The notes beneath the pieces were generated by a model. That model saw nothing but the letters and a program-made list of their open reading frames with translations, ran no database searches and was not told where the DNA came from. A stretch of 64,000 bases of DNA from Maea johnstoni (taxonomy: Eukaryota > Annelida > Polychaeta > Spionida > Magelonidae), in contig OZ012694.1 of the NCBI GenBank assembly GCA_963942565.1, positions 37,048,714 to 37,112,713 on the forward strand. The letters are read 5' to 3'. Shown in pieces: positions 34,935-47,899 of this stretch. A program made the translations under genes and the position numbers. The first letter of the stretch is position 1. Every line of letters begins with the position of its first letter.

Positions 34935-37855
34935 ATGAAATGATTTTTAATATTAATAAAGGATTTCTTAATATTAATGAATGATTTCCTTATATTAATA
35001 AATGTTGAGCATTTATTAATATTGATAAATGGTTTTCTATATTAAGAAATTATTTATTAATATCAATAAATGAGCGCCATCTTTTGTTTGCTCGAGGTGT
35101 TTTTACATGTGAAATAATGAATACCCCCTACAAGAGCTTAGGATAAGCGGGAAAATTTGACCTTGTTGTCTGTCAGATGTCAAATTCAATTGTATATTTG
35201 ATCTCTTTTCCATCTCGATATGATTCCCATGGCATTGTATGTGGATAAAATACATTATTTTGATAAAAATATTCTAACGGTTGTAATCTGAGTATAGAGT
35301 GTTCTCCCAGGTTGGACACCCAACGATTTTACAATTTCCAATTGTTGGCACCAAGTTTCAAAATTCTGGTTAAGACAATAAATACTGAAGTATACGTATT
35401 TATTTGTAAATATAATCATATGAACTAAATTCTCAAATATAATGCACAACTCCCTATCTGCCATTTTGAAGCAACTGCCATGTGCCAGGGAGTATTCATT
35501 ATATCATAAAGAATTGAATATTTCAAGGTTTCTCCAATATATCTCACTTACTAAAACTAATGAATGATTTTTTAATTTTAATAAATGATTTTCTAATATT
35601 GATAAATCATAGCATGTATCTATATTGAGAAATGGTTCATTATTATTAAGAAATGATTTATTAGTATTAAGAAATGATTTATCAATATTAAGAAATACAG
35701 AGCATTTCTTAATATTGATAAATCATTTCTTAATATAAATAAATAAATTATTAATATTAATAAATACAGTGAAGTATTAATATCAATGAATAATTCATTA
35801 ATATTAAGAAATCATTTATTAATAATTATAATAAATCAAATGATTTATTAATATTAAGAAATGTTTTATTATCATTAATAAATGCTCTTTTTGTCCACTT
35901 TGGCTTTCAAGTTTCAACTGAGGCATTTATTAATATTAATAAATGGGCACCATCTTTTGTTTGCTCAGGGAGTCTTTACATGTGAAATGAGGATTACCCC
36001 CTATACGTGCTTAGGATTAGCGGGAAAGTTTGACCTTGTCGTCCGTCAGATGTCAATTTCAAGCACATATTTGATCTTTGATACATCTCAATATGATTCC
36101 CATGGCATTGTATGTGGATAATATACCTTATTTGACGAATAAATCCATGTCAATTGTTGTGATCTGAGTATCTAGTGGTTACCCTTAAAAAATAGGTCAC
36201 CAAAGATTTTACAATTTTGAGCACCCAGTTTAGACAATACTAAATTATACATATTGATTTGTAAGTAGAATTACATGAACTTAATTCTCATGTGCCAGGG
36301 AGCATTCATTAAAATATAAAGAATTAGATAGTTCAAGATTTCTCCAATAGATGTCACTAATTTATTAATATTAATAAATGGCATTTATCAATATCAATAA
36401 ATGGTATTTATTATTATATTGATAAATCGGACCATTTATCATTTTCATCAATAAATCATTTGTTAATATTGATAAATGATTTTCTAGTACTAATAAATCA
36501 TACTATTTATTAGCATTAAGAAATGATTTATTGATATCAAGAAATGATTTATTAACATTAAGAAATACAGAGCATTTTTTAATATTAAGAAATACAGAGC
36601 ATTTCTTAATATTAATAAATCATTTGTTAATATTTAGGTGATAGTATAGCACACCAAGATTATCACCACTAGATGGTGTCATTGGCTGGCCCCTAAGAAT
36701 GGATATCAAAAAAATGATTACAAATGAGTAGTAATCAGTCGCCACGAATCTCGACCTAGCAACTTTCTATTGTGGTACGGTCAAGAGAACAAAAGAAGGG
36801 GCCCTTTGGGCCTTCTTTGTTAAATTGGTCCCAATTGACATAGCTGTCTGCTCTAACCAGGCAGATTCCTTCGAGCTAGACCATTTTGCTCAAAATTTTC
36901 ATCTCATTTTTTGGCTGAAAGTGAATAACGATGCAGTCTTTGAAGCCAGTATTTTAGAATATGACAGATATGAACCCCCTCCAGATGCAAGGTCATTTCT
37001 CAGGTACCTTGAATTCTGACAGGACCTGAAAATCAGCATTTACTATGTAAAGCATGTGCTGTTAGTCATTTTGAGGCTTATGAGAATATTCAAACATGTT
37101 TTTAAAATACTCTTCGTGCTGAGGTAGGACCTTACACCTTACCAAAGACATGAATGCTCATATGGTACATGTAGACTCTCATTTTCAAGTAAAGGGGGAG
37201 TCTTGACAATTTGCCAAAAATCGAAACACGTCCAGATATGTTCTTGAAAGGTGCAACATTACCTCAAAATAGCCACTTACGGATAAGTAATTCCGCAACT
37301 ATGAGATGTAACCTTTACAATAGCATAAGTGCCGTTGTCTTAATCAAACTTAGTTTTCAGATATTCAAGTTTTAAAAATGACCTGTGTATCGAGTAGGGT
37401 TCTACCTTAACAAATCATTTCTTAATATTTATAATTCATTTCTTAATATTAATAAATTATTTCTTGATATCAATAAATTAATTATCAATATTAATAAATG
37501 CAATGATTTTTTAATATTAAGAAATGATTTATCAATATTAAGAAATGATTTATCAATATTAAGAAATGATTTATCAATATCGAGGAATGGAAATGATTTA
37601 TTAATATTAAGAAATGATTTATTGATATTATTTAATGATTTATTAATATCAATTAATGATTTATTAATACTGATAAATATTCATTAATATTAATAAATAT
37701 CTATCAATATCAATAAATATTCATTAGTATTGATAAATATCTATTAATATTAATAAATATTTATTGACATTAATAAATCATTAATTGATATTAATAAATG
37801 ATCTATTGATATTGATAAATCATTTATTGATATTAATGAATGCTCATTTTGTCCA
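34935..37855. repeat. Arrays of a 20-bp palindrome, copy B
   Basis: Blocks at about 34935-35060, 35560-35950, 36360-36640 and 37405-37850, with the same ATTTATTAATATTAATAAAT unit as 4290-6430. Block lengths differ from copy A, so the arrays have expanded or shrunk since duplication. No gene seen. Confidence 0.85.
36905..37212. other. Segment inverted relative to copy A
   Basis: The reverse complement of this stretch matches 5489-5775 of copy A (for example GGAGGGGGTTCATATCTGTC on opposite strands), while both sides outside it are collinear. TTTTTTGG and CCAAAAA sit at opposite ends, so a short inverted repeat may have mediated the flip. Confidence 0.75.
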
Positions 37856-38565
37856 CTTTGGTCTTCCATAAAGACTATCCATATTCAAATCCAAAAATGT
37901 TGTGCATACAGCTTACAAGCATCGCAAATTTCATCCAAATGAAACTGACATGACCTGACTGAAATTCTTTCAAGGTATCAGCATGCCTGCTCGTGCCTAG
38001 CCGTAAACACCACGGAGCTGCTTGCTGATCACTGCGTGATCTAGTATACCTTACTTGCAGATCGTAAGCCGTGATTGGCTGAGGTTCACCATTCCATTCT
38101 GTTGTGTTCACAAGGCAATGTGACACCCTGCTTTATACATTCTCCGACTTCTTATGAAAAGTTCTCTCCCACTGCTGTTGACACATAGCAGGGAAGTTGC
38201 GTGTCATCAGTCATCTATAACCTTCACCTCATCCAAAACAGCATATGATCGTTTCCTAGCATTAGTGACCGGCAGTGGTTTAATATGCTCAGCGAGAACT
38301 TTGATACTTTACCATTGTGGGGTGTGTTTGGTATAATAAAACAAATATGACACCCCAGTGAGGGTTCGCCCTCGGTAAAACCATCCTCCGTTGGGGATAT
38401 ATTCCATCATACTACCCCCATTGGGATGTCATATCTGTATAGAAGAATCTTCAACAAAGACAATCGTCATGAGGTGCATGAACACTTCACAAGTGGTGTT
38501 GTAATTGCACAGTCAGAGATAATCCTCGTACTTGCATTGTTTTAATTAGCAAAAAATTATGTTTC
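37855..38565. other. Copy B-only segment
   Basis: About 700 bases with no counterpart in copy A, where the flanks are joined near 6437. I see no inverted ends or clear duplication, so a deletion from copy A is as likely as an insertion here. No gene seen. Confidence 0.5.
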
Positions 38566-39568
38566 AGTGAGATAAGTTTCCTACAGAAATATCATTAGTA
38601 AGGAAACCAAATTCAATACAACCCTGAATGGTTCTTTTGTATTAAATAGTAAATGCCCTTAATGCGTATTTGTATATACAAAGCCTTCAAGTTTCAGACA
38701 AGACTCATTAAACCTACAGTTTGTTTAAACATATATGATTATTGCTAGCATAGGTAGGCAACCACAGCCGAATATTGTGTGAAAGCTCAAAATCTCTCTT
38801 TCAAAATATTGTCAACCATATCAAAAACCATACTTTAAAGATCAGCTCATTTTTATTAAAACAATCTCAAAAGGTTCATTTTTAGTTTGACAATTATCAT
38901 TTATGCTCAACTGCCATTCAAGAGACCTGTACCGGTATCCGAGTGAATGTCTTCAGGTATCCAGTCACTCACTTACGTACAATCAAGGCAAAGAGAGGAT
39001 GGCTTAGAACCTGTTTGTAGGGAACATTAAGTTAATCTAATGGGCCAGCATTTGGAAAAGGAAATTGCTGTGAGTGTTAGCATCTTCAAAAGGGAATGGA
39101 AAAGCATTATATTAGTTTTTTATTTAAGGATATACCTGCATGTCTGCAAATCAGCACTTCATATTCAAATTCATTTTTCTTATTTCTTAATGCCCACATG
39201 GATAGAAAACGTGGTTCACAAAATTTACCCTAGGGATGGGGATATTAGTCACAAAAATGTGCCTAGGGGGGTAGAGACCATGCAAAATAGGGCAGAATGT
39301 CTTAACACTATCCTCGACCCGTCCCCCCCCCCCCCCCCCCCCACCACCATTCAACTGTCAAGGATTCAAAGGACTAGTGCATTACATATCTTAGTTTCTT
39401 GTTTTCTATATAAAGGTATTCAGTTTATAGTCTTGTATCCACCGAAGCGCTCCCACCGCACTATATATTCTTGTTTTCTAGTTTTCAATATATTCTACAC
39501 CTGTAGCCTATATTTTATTGTAAGATTTAATATGCGCATAGTTTAAACAAAAAGGAACATATAGTATA
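38566..39568. other. 3' flank of GT31 copy 4
   Basis: Homologous to 6440-7351; contains a poly-C run at 39323-39342. No gene seen. Confidence 0.6.
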
Positions 39569-40600
39569 TTACATGTATCTTTTCTGCCATTCATCTCGCA
39601 ATATCTTTGCAGTGTTTGGAGACCAATCACGATAGCTGATAATTTGGGAGCAGAATCTGTTGTGATGAGTTAAAGTGGTGTTAACGAGCAGCGCTAGGTA
39701 TCCTAGATAGCAGTCATCAGGCCAGACTAATGGAACAGCACAGCTCAAATAGTAAAACTTCTCAATGATATCTACACTGAGAACCACGGAATGTCCCTGA
39801 ATGAATGGGGCATATGTCGTTGGATTATTCACAAAAGGCACCTCTGGTTTGAAAGTCCATTTTCCACCGCGCAATATGGGACTACCAGGGGCTAGGCAGC
39901 CTAAATAGATATCAAGGTTATTGAGATTCACCAACTCTTCATCTAGTTTAAAGACATCTAGCAAGCAGTCATCCATATTTCTGACTACAAACTTGGCCTG
40001 AGGGCAATCTGTCAAGACCCATCGGAAAGCAAGGATCGTTTTTAAAGTAAGGTTTTGATAAGAGTCAATGTAGTCAAGTTGTAGAATGTCATTATACATG
40101 CGACTTTCATTATGAACTGCTGCAGCGTATTCTCCAACACCCACCTCTTTTCCTATAACAAAGACAAGGTCCAAGGTTCGATTCTCTATCCTGCTTATGT
40201 TTCCATAGGTTTCACGTATTGACATCCTCACGTCAAAGTTCTGGATGGCACCCAGGACAAGAACAAGGTAATCCACTGCTTGATTGTGTGTACAGGGTCC
40301 TGATGGTTGACTGATAACTCCATAAGTATCAAGCTCTTCATGACTTATTGTTGCATCAAAAAACTCTCGTGGCATGCCGAACCTTTTGGTTGCACTCATC
40401 CTGTCTGCAGTAATGTTTGGAAAGGATGGATTGGTTCTGTTAATACAGGAACAGTTTAGTGATGGCTTTTCTTCGTGATACTTTAGATATAGATGTGCTG
40501 TTACTCTATCCAGGAGATCAGTGATCTTTGCTCTATAGTAATTTACAATCACCATTGCCATCACTAGATAGATGATGGCCAATACCCTTCTGGTTGCCAT
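39569..40600 (-). CDS. GT31-like beta-1,3-galactosyltransferase, copy 4 (intronless)
   Basis: 343 residues from the ATG at 40600, which aligns with the start of the other three copies and has the GCCATGG context. Unlike them, it has no in-frame stop just upstream, so the frame stays open 69 more codons; I keep the conserved start. GT31 motifs: RMSIRETYG, LDLVFVIG, YNDILQLDYIDSYQNLT, CPQAKFVVRNMDD and WPDDCYLG. The metal motif is DDC. The anchor and stem are the most diverged part (IIYLVMAMVIV, then AKITDLLDRVTAHLYLKY). The middle resembles copy 1 (MPREFF, CTHNQAVDYL, TDCPQA) and other blocks resemble copy 2 (DATISHEELD, VHNES, WQKRYM), a mosaic that suggests gene conversion. Confidence 0.86.
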   Translation of the reverse strand: MATRRVLAIIYLVMAMVIVNYYRAKITDLLDRVTAHLYLKYHEEKPSLNCSCINRTNPSFPNITADRMSATKRFGMPREFFDATISHEELDTYGVISQPSGPCTHNQAVDYLVLVLGAIQNFDVRMSIRETYGNISRIENRTLDLVFVIGKEVGVGEYAAAVHNESRMYNDILQLDYIDSYQNLTLKTILAFRWVLTDCPQAKFVVRNMDDCLLDVFKLDEELVNLNNLDIYLGCLAPGSPILRGGKWTFKPEVPFVNNPTTYAPFIQGHSVVLSVDIIEKFYYLSCAVPLVWPDDCYLGYLALLVNTTLTHHNRFCSQIISYRDWSPNTAKILRDEWQKRYM

Positions 40601-40879
40601 GGCGTCTCTCTGGCGTAAGTGAAGTGAATATGCCATGTCAGTACAGATATTGTTGGAACAAAACTCTTTTGTAGTCAAGCTGTTTCCCCAATCAGGCCTG
40701 AGTACTTGTTTCAATGTGTCTTGGACCTGCCAAACATAAGTGTGGACCCGTTTACCAATCCATAGTATTGATATAAAAGTATAATAAGCCATCAACGTCA
40801 TGATCATTTACGTAAATGTAAGTACAACTAAAATTAATATAAACAGAGTGTTACAGAGGATGCCAAAGAAAGCATTCAC
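40601..40879. other. 5' flank of GT31 copy 4
   Basis: Homologous to the flank of copy 2 up to about 40757, then unrelated. Its promoter may therefore differ from the other three copies. Confidence 0.55.
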
Positions 40880-41605
40880 AGTGACTGGAGCATCGAGGGA
40901 GGAGAATGTATTGCCCTTTGGCATGAGTTTGTCTCCAAGCACATTTAAATGCCATACAGAAATTTTTACGAGGACATAGCAGTCAGAAGTATGGCTCATC
41001 AACCTGGATAACTTCATCGTTTTTGGACGCACAGCGGAAAAAAAACCCTAGAGTGAGAAAAGTGCTAAACAAGATCACCCAAGCTGGTCTCAAGTTAAAA
41101 CCAGGGAAATGTGTCTTGTTTAAGAAAAGTGTGGACTTCCTGGACATGTGGTATCCAACAAGGGTATCAGCACAAATCCAAAGAAAATAAAGGCTGTCAA
41201 GACCTGGCCTCCACCCAGGGACCTGCATGAATTGCGTTTCTAACTTGGCACCGCAGGGAACTACCGAAGATTTGTAAAGATATTTTTACAGATTATTAAG
41301 CCACTCCTCCTTTGAGTTGACTAAAAGGAATGTCAGGTAGCATACGAAAATCTGAGACAGAAACTAGTAGAAACACCTATACTAGCTTACCAACAGAGAT
41401 GTCAGATTTGTGTTGGACAAAGGCGCATGTGGAATGGGAGGAACAGAGTACCAGGATCAATTTACACCAACCAAGGACGCCATTTTGAGAGCAAGCTCTT
41501 CCAGAAGATATACAGGTTATTGGAAGTCCACAAGACCAGGGCTACCCCCTCTCACCCACTGTCCAATGTGAGAGTGCAGCGCTTTAAGCACACATGGAAA
41601 AAACC
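40880..41605 (+). mobile_element. Ty3/Gypsy-like LTR retrotransposon pol relic
   Basis: Translated fragments in several frames read like Ty3/Gypsy pol: reverse-transcriptase pieces (FGRTAE-, VLNKITQAGLKLKPGKC-, GNYRRFVK-like) followed by an integrase-core piece (YTNQGRHFESKLF). It is old and heavily broken, with many breaks, and large internal parts are missing. No LTRs recognised. Confidence 0.75.
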
Positions 41606-43854
41606 ATCACATAGAGGTTCATCTTGCTTTGTCATCAAGTGGAAATATTCTGCAGAGCTTTGCTGTCACCGAAGTCTGTGAGTTAGAGCGCCCCATGCCC
41701 ACCCACTATCCTTTTGCCATTGTCCCGTACTGTTGTACGCTTTTTGCCTGGATCAACCCTGATCCTGGTCACCAATAACCTTTTTTGTCTCATCTCCCCG
41801 AGTCGATGCAGAGAGAGAGAGGTGGTCAAATATGGTGGTTCGTTAATTGTTAGTTTAACAGTGTTTGTATTACATATTACGTTGATGAGTTTGTTTTCAC
41901 AGGATGATATATTCAAATGAATGAATAAATGAATTGGAGAAAGTACATTGCTGATCTACCCTATATATTTCATTTAGTCATAAACTATACCGAGTAAAGA
42001 TATTGTCTAAATGCATTCAAACAGTGTGAATTTTTGCTCTCGAAAGGTACAGTCATAAACGATAGCGAGTAAAGATATTGTTTAAATGCTTTCAAACAGT
42101 GTGTGAATTTTGCTCGCGAAAGGTACAGTCACAAACAATAGCGAATAAAGAAATTGTTTTAAGTGCTTTCAAATAGTGTGTGGATTTTGCTCGAGAAAGG
42201 TACTGTCTGGCCTATGGTATTCACCACCATGGATACAGTTTTGCCTAAGACTATTTGCTGCTCTAAGGCATTCTCAGGCCTGGGCTGAACGGTTCCCTGG
42301 TATAACCTGGGCTGGTGTTCGGAAATCAATACTATAGTCTAGTGTACCAAGTGGCGGGAGATAGGCTTCATGGCCACGGGGCATTTTTTCATGTATGTGC
42401 TTGATAGATGTACTGAATGCACAAAGGCCAGTTTGAGAAAACTTCATTTCGAAAAGTAGTGAATGGTTCATTACATTATAAAAGTTTTAATATAAAAACT
42501 AGAAACTATGTTTTATGCTGTGTTCCTTACGTCATAATTCACTCGACTCAAAGATCATATCATTTTCAACTGTGTTTGTGTCCTTCTGAAAATTGTTAAG
42601 ATACTAGTAATAGGCAAAGCACCCGTTCTGTTTTATTTACATCATGTCATATGTCAAACACACAGTGGTAGTTTAAGTGAAAGGCGTTCCCTCAATGCAT
42701 TCTGTTTCGCCCACTTTTGTTTTTCTGCATTGCTTATGTATTATTTTTTTTAGATAAACCCATCCAATGGCATTTGGGGTTCCTACAATATCTGCATTGC
42801 TGTATTGGAGACGTGTGTACCAAGTGCATTATCTAACACTATGATTTAACAAGAAAATATCCCTGACTGCAATGTCTCCAGTTTACTTGCTTGGCAAATA
42901 TTAATCGAATGGAACCTAAAGTAGATGCAACCTATTCATTACGATGACAGATAGATTTCAAGTGCATTACTTTCATGATTTCCAAAGTTTCCAAAGTATT
43001 TTAGAGTTTTACAGATATATCCAACACTTTATATCCATACATCTATGTCAGCCGTTGCGCTTAGTTTGTATAAACGCATTTAATAACACATAACACATTT
43101 GAATGTCAAGGACTAAATAAATATCTCCTCAATCCTCTAAAAATTATGCAGTTTTCTGACCAATCCATGCATAATCGAACTCATGACATTTTAAGTATGC
43201 CTTCCGCACAACAGCTGGAGGGGAGTGCTTTTGTAATCCTCAGATGACAAATTGGGTGGATTTATCAAACCATTCTATAAACATTGATCAATTCATTTTA
43301 ACTCTAGAAATAATACAAATCCAGTCGTTTATCTTACGCCGAGATGTTTTAGCTGATGCACAATGAAAGTTTTTAACTACACATCTGCCAATTCTAACTT
43401 TGCGAGTCATTGATGTTAAATATGTTAATTTAAAAGTACATGGGGTGTCCTTTTTATAATTATAATTTTAGTAAGTATATGTACTTATTAGTAAATTAAT
43501 ACCACATGGCAATAAAAACACAAACATTTTAGCATGTATAAACATTATTCCTTTTTAATTGTACCGATGAATACTTTTATTGTGATTTTCCTTTAACAAC
43601 AGTAACCGATAAAATAACAATAAAATAGCCGTCCTTCTCAAACTGCCCACTTTCAATTTATTTCTGATTTAATAAATCATCATTAAAACTCAAATCTTTT
43701 ATTTTTGCGGTAATTGTCCTACATGGATACTTAACGGAAGTTCAAACGAAAAATGAAGGCGCCTTGGACCTCTAAACAAATTGCTATTGAAGTAAGTTAT
43801 GGATTGAGTTCTTATCGATCGATAATTACCATCATTTTGCGCTTACATAATGAC
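41606..43854. other. Intergenic DNA
   Basis: No gene seen. Contains a threefold tandem repeat at 41976-42206; otherwise AT-rich and single-copy-looking. Confidence 0.5.
41976..42206. repeat. Tandem repeat, three units of about 75 bp
   Basis: Units start at 41976, 42051 and 42127. Each begins AGTCATAAAC or AGTCACAAAC and contains GAGTAAAGATATTGT and GCGAAAGGTAC-like ends. Units 1 and 2 are closest. Confidence 0.85.
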
Positions 43855-44580
43855 GGGAACATTTTTCATAAAGGCTATGACTTTATGTTTGCTGATGGTT
43901 CTGTTTTGAATGAGAAGACTGCTGCAAGTAAATCATTAATAATCATTTTCTTTGGAATTTGGAATTTCTTTTATCATCACTTTTCTATCATTTTTAGGCA
44001 GCTATCTCACATGCTGCTATCTCAAGGATTACCACTCTGGCAGTGGTCACAGACAGCGAGCAGTCAATATCAACACAGTGCCATCAAGGCAGGCTCTTTT
44101 CTACTGAATGCTTTCCAGATAAGTCTTCTAAATATTCTGCAGAGTTACATGCACTATATTTTGCTTCTGATCGTTTTGAGACAGTGGATGATGAAAAGAA
44201 TTGTATCGTAATCTTTGATTCAATGTGTGCACTTCAGGTCATATGAGGCAGGGGTGAATGCATCCCCTTGCTCGTAAGGTGCTGAAACGCCTTCATTGGT
44301 TAGTACTATACCAGGAGAAAAGCATAAAATACTTTGTTGGATTTCAAGTCATGTCGGCAGCAATGTTAATTAGGACGCAGATGAGGCAAAGTCAGGTTTA
44401 CCTGAAAGAGTTGCACATGTTCCAATAGCATATGGTGATTTTAAGAACGACATTAATGATCTTTTGAGAAGAAAGTGGCAGTCGCCGTGTGATGAGAGCG
44501 TCAGTAAAAATAACATGCAATTCAGCCTGCGATGGGCCCGTGACCATAATTCTACAATGCTATTTGGCGTGAGGAAATTC
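43855..44580 (+). pseudogene. LINE fragment with RNase H-like domain (I/Nimb-like)
   Basis: Frame-shifting translation gives RNase H landmarks in order: HKGYDFMFADGS (first Asp), KYSAELHALYFASD (Glu), IVIFDSMCALQ (second Asp) and ILCWISSHVGS followed by DADEAKSG (last motif). This order and the ISSHVG-D-AD box are those of the RNase H domain carried by I-clade and related LINEs. The upstream RT is absent or unrecognisable. There are several stops and frameshifts and an interrupting AT-rich stretch near 43930-44000, so it is a dead 5'-truncated copy. Confidence 0.6.
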
Positions 44581-44737
44581 TTCTAGCAAGGATACAAATG
44601 GTCTCAGCCACAACTCATCTCTTTATTTAAAAGAAAAAGAATCCTTCAAATTGTAATTGTCATATTTTACTTAGATGTGTAGGTTTAAGGCAATAAGTAT
44701 ACATTTTAATTCAAATACCTTAAAGGAACATTCTAAG

Positions 44738-44887
44738 AAACTTAAAAAGCTGCAATTTAACTTAAGAAAGGTCTGGTTAATTAATTGTAAAACATATTAA
44801 GAATTTAAATTAATACCTTAGGTTTCTTTTGAAACAACATGGCATGGCATACGTATATGTTGATGTTGATAATTGTTTCGTGAGAAT
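44738..44887. repeat. Direct repeat flanking DIRS-like element 1, left
   Basis: About 145 bases repeated at 49393-49537 (shared GGCATACGTATATGTTGATG and GTTTCGTGAGAAT ends) with several small differences. Confidence 0.8.
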
Positions 44888-44999
44888 ACTTAACAAATCT
44901 AAATTCAATTAGCACCCGAGCGGTCGATTTCTCCCGCTGTATCGCCGTGTAGTTTTTACTTCACAAAGAAGCGGATTAACTACAAACTCGGATCCAATA

Positions 45000-46100
45000 C
45001 ACAAAGATGCCGAGAGTGTACAAATGGAGGGCATGCAAAACGACGCATGAACCGCCTACCGGCAAGCAATGTCGGCAACAGCAACACAACGATGGCGCGG
45101 AAGCCAAAAGTGGGCACGGAAATACTACCAATGCTCATAAAGATGAGAGAAGAATTTCGTAAGATGAATGAAAAGGTTGAGAGAATGGACAGAGAAAGGC
45201 AGAGCAACACGGGCAACGGTCAGTCGGAGCAGACGGAGGATGAGGATGCCGATGTAGAGAGCGAGGAGGAGCAGCAGGACGAAGAAGCAGCAACTCCTTT
45301 AACACTGCGACAGGACATTTGCATAATGTCCCGAGCGGCGAAGAAACTAGCAAAGCTGAGGCTGGACGACTCCGACGAGGATGACAACGATGTGTCACAA
45401 CGGGGATGCAACACCGGTAAGAAGTCAGGATCAGTGCTTACTCCCACTGACTCAGTGCGTAAACAAATTGACTGGCCACATATGCATCTTAACGCAAGTG
45501 GCGCGGTCAGGAGAAAGCCAGCTACATTCAAAGAACTGCGATTAGACAAGTTCGTTTATGGCTTCTTAGAGATGATAGATACCCTAGAGTGTAAATGGGA
45601 CTAACGTACCATGACAAAGATTCTTAAGAACATGATGCAGGACGCCATGGAATTTACATGGCCGAACGCCCGCAACTTTTATGAGATGGCGGGCATTCTG
45701 GTGGAAAAGAAATGCATGCAGTGGTCGGACGCAAACAGGCTGCACGAAATGAGGATGACATATGCTCGCACGGTATTCCCAGCTCCCCGAGAGGAGAAGG
45801 AAGCCCCGAAATCCTAGCTGCAAATGGCCCCGGCAAACATGAAATACCATACCAAAACCATACATGTGAGCCACCCACCTTTCACTCACGCATGCACATA
45901 TTGCCATAAAGCACGCTCGGCGCTATGCAGACACCCAGAGGAAGACTGCAGGAGAAAGTTGGCAGATTCAAAAAACGGCAAAGCGGGGGAGCAGTAATGC
46001 TTCCTCGCGAAACACAACAGCAGACATTACAAACAGTGGAAAGTGGGGCAAGGGGAGAGACTCAGCCGGCGAAGAAAACGGAGAGATACATTGTGGATAT
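45000..46100 (+). pseudogene. DIRS-like element 1: gag-like region
   Basis: Acidic, charged region with a short Cys/His-containing N-terminus like that of element 2 (THEPPTGKQC versus SHAKPTGKHC) and a shared block around the phrase IDWPHMH. Fossil part of a broken element. Confidence 0.6.
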
Positions 46101-46149
46101 GGGGTCAGCGAGTGCGGGTCCGACCCTGAGGTCACTGAAAACGCTACAA

Positions 46150-47810
46150 TCTTGCCTAACAACAAAGCAACACAGCAAACCACCGATAGCTTCAACACGG
46201 AGGTCAGACACATCTTCAACACAGCACTGAAAGGGGGAACATTTAACTACAGGGGGGCCCGTGCGAGGGTCCCTAGCAGACTGAACATAGCAGCCTGGCG
46301 TCGGTACCTGGCTGACTATCATGACTTCAGGCTAGTCGATTTCCTCGAATTCTGCTGGCCAGTTAACTATGTGGGAGGGATTATGCTGATACCCACTGCT
46401 ATAAATCATGCTTCAGCCAGGCAATTTGAGGGAGACATCGAGTTCTACATCGCCACAGAACTCGTACATCATGCACTGGCAGGCCCGTTCAGGGAACCCC
46501 CTGTCCCATACCTACATACAAGCCCCCTCATGACCAGGCCCAAAAAGGACTCCCCACATCGAAGGGTTATAATGGACCTGTCCTGGCCAAAGGAGGCGGT
46601 GGTGAACGACGGAGTGCAGGGGGAGGCGTATGAGGATGGGCCGGGGTCCATCAGGCTACCCACAGTAGACTACCTAGCAGCACGCCTGATTGACCTGGGA
46701 CCGGAATCTTACATGTATAAGACAGACCTGGCGAGGGGCTACTGTCAGCTCAGGGTAGACCCTGGAGATTGGCCGCTACTAGGTTTCAGGCATAAAGGGG
46801 CAATTTACATGGATATATGCCCCCTGTTTGGCCTGAAGACTTCCGCGTTGTGCATGCCACCCACGTCCGAGGCCATATCATATATTCACGGCAAGGAAGG
46901 GTACAGGTCGCGTCCCTACCTCGACGACTTCGGGGGCACAGAAAAGTCAAAGGAGACAGCAGGCAGAGCACTGCGCACTTTGCAGCGAGTCATGGCGGAG
47001 TTAGGGATCGTGGAAGCGACCCACAAAATCTGCGAACCAGCACAGGTCATGATCTGGCTCGGCATACGCTTTGATTCCAGAACCATGATGATGTCGATCC
47101 CCACAGATAAACTACGGGAGATCATGGAGATGCTGGCCACCTGGTGGGGGAGACAGAGAGCAACAAAGGGGGAGCTTCAGAGCCTCATCGGGAGCCTCCA
47201 GTTCGTGGCCAGCGTGTCTCCTCCCACCAGGGTATTCAGCAACAGAATGCTCCAGACACTGCGGGAGGCTCTGCAGCGAGGAGTGGAGACATTATCACTC
47301 GGATTTAAGAAGGACCTTAAGTTCTTCTTAGATTTATTACCCTCATACAATGGAGTGAGGGTCCTACGCAAGCAGCCAGTGGTATGCCAGGAGCACCTGG
47401 AGCTGGATGCGTGCATGACGGGATGCGTCGCATGCACAGGTACCCACTACTACTCAGAGCAGTTCCCTACGACCGTGGTGGAAACGAACCACACCATAGC
47501 ACGCCTGGAGCTGTTAAACATAACAGTAGGTATTAAGGTGTGGTGCGATATGTGGGCCGGGCAGAGTGTGCAGGTCGCGTGTGACAACACTAATGCTTGC
47601 CTGGCTATACAGACGGGTCGTTCTCGAGATCCGTTCATGCAACACTGTGCAAGGGAGATCTTCCTGTACTCAGCAAGACACGATATTGAGGTACAGTTTT
47701 TACATCGGCCGGGCGTACAAATGGCCCGAGCGGGCGCCCTTTTACAAGCACACACCGGACAGTCCTACAAGTCCTACAGTCCTGGATTGCTGCGGTCTCA
47801 GTACTGAAAG
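46150..47810 (+). pseudogene. DIRS-like element 1: reverse transcriptase and RNase H
   Basis: RT blocks RRVIMDLSWP, KTDLARGYCQL and YLDDFGG, then an RNase H-like domain (HLELDACMTG, RLELLNI, VACDNTN). This is the DIRS/Pat type, distinct from Ty3/Gypsy. Part of a broken element. Confidence 0.8.
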
Positions 47811-47899
47811 GGGCGAAGAGACTAAGGGTAAACCCGGAACTATTTACATTAACCAGTGATATGTAAGTGTGGTCCTGTTTCTATTACAGATAGGAGGGC

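Noticed and set aside
37385-37687. Repeat frame ILRNDLSILRND
   Set aside because: Produced by the 20-bp palindromic arrays.
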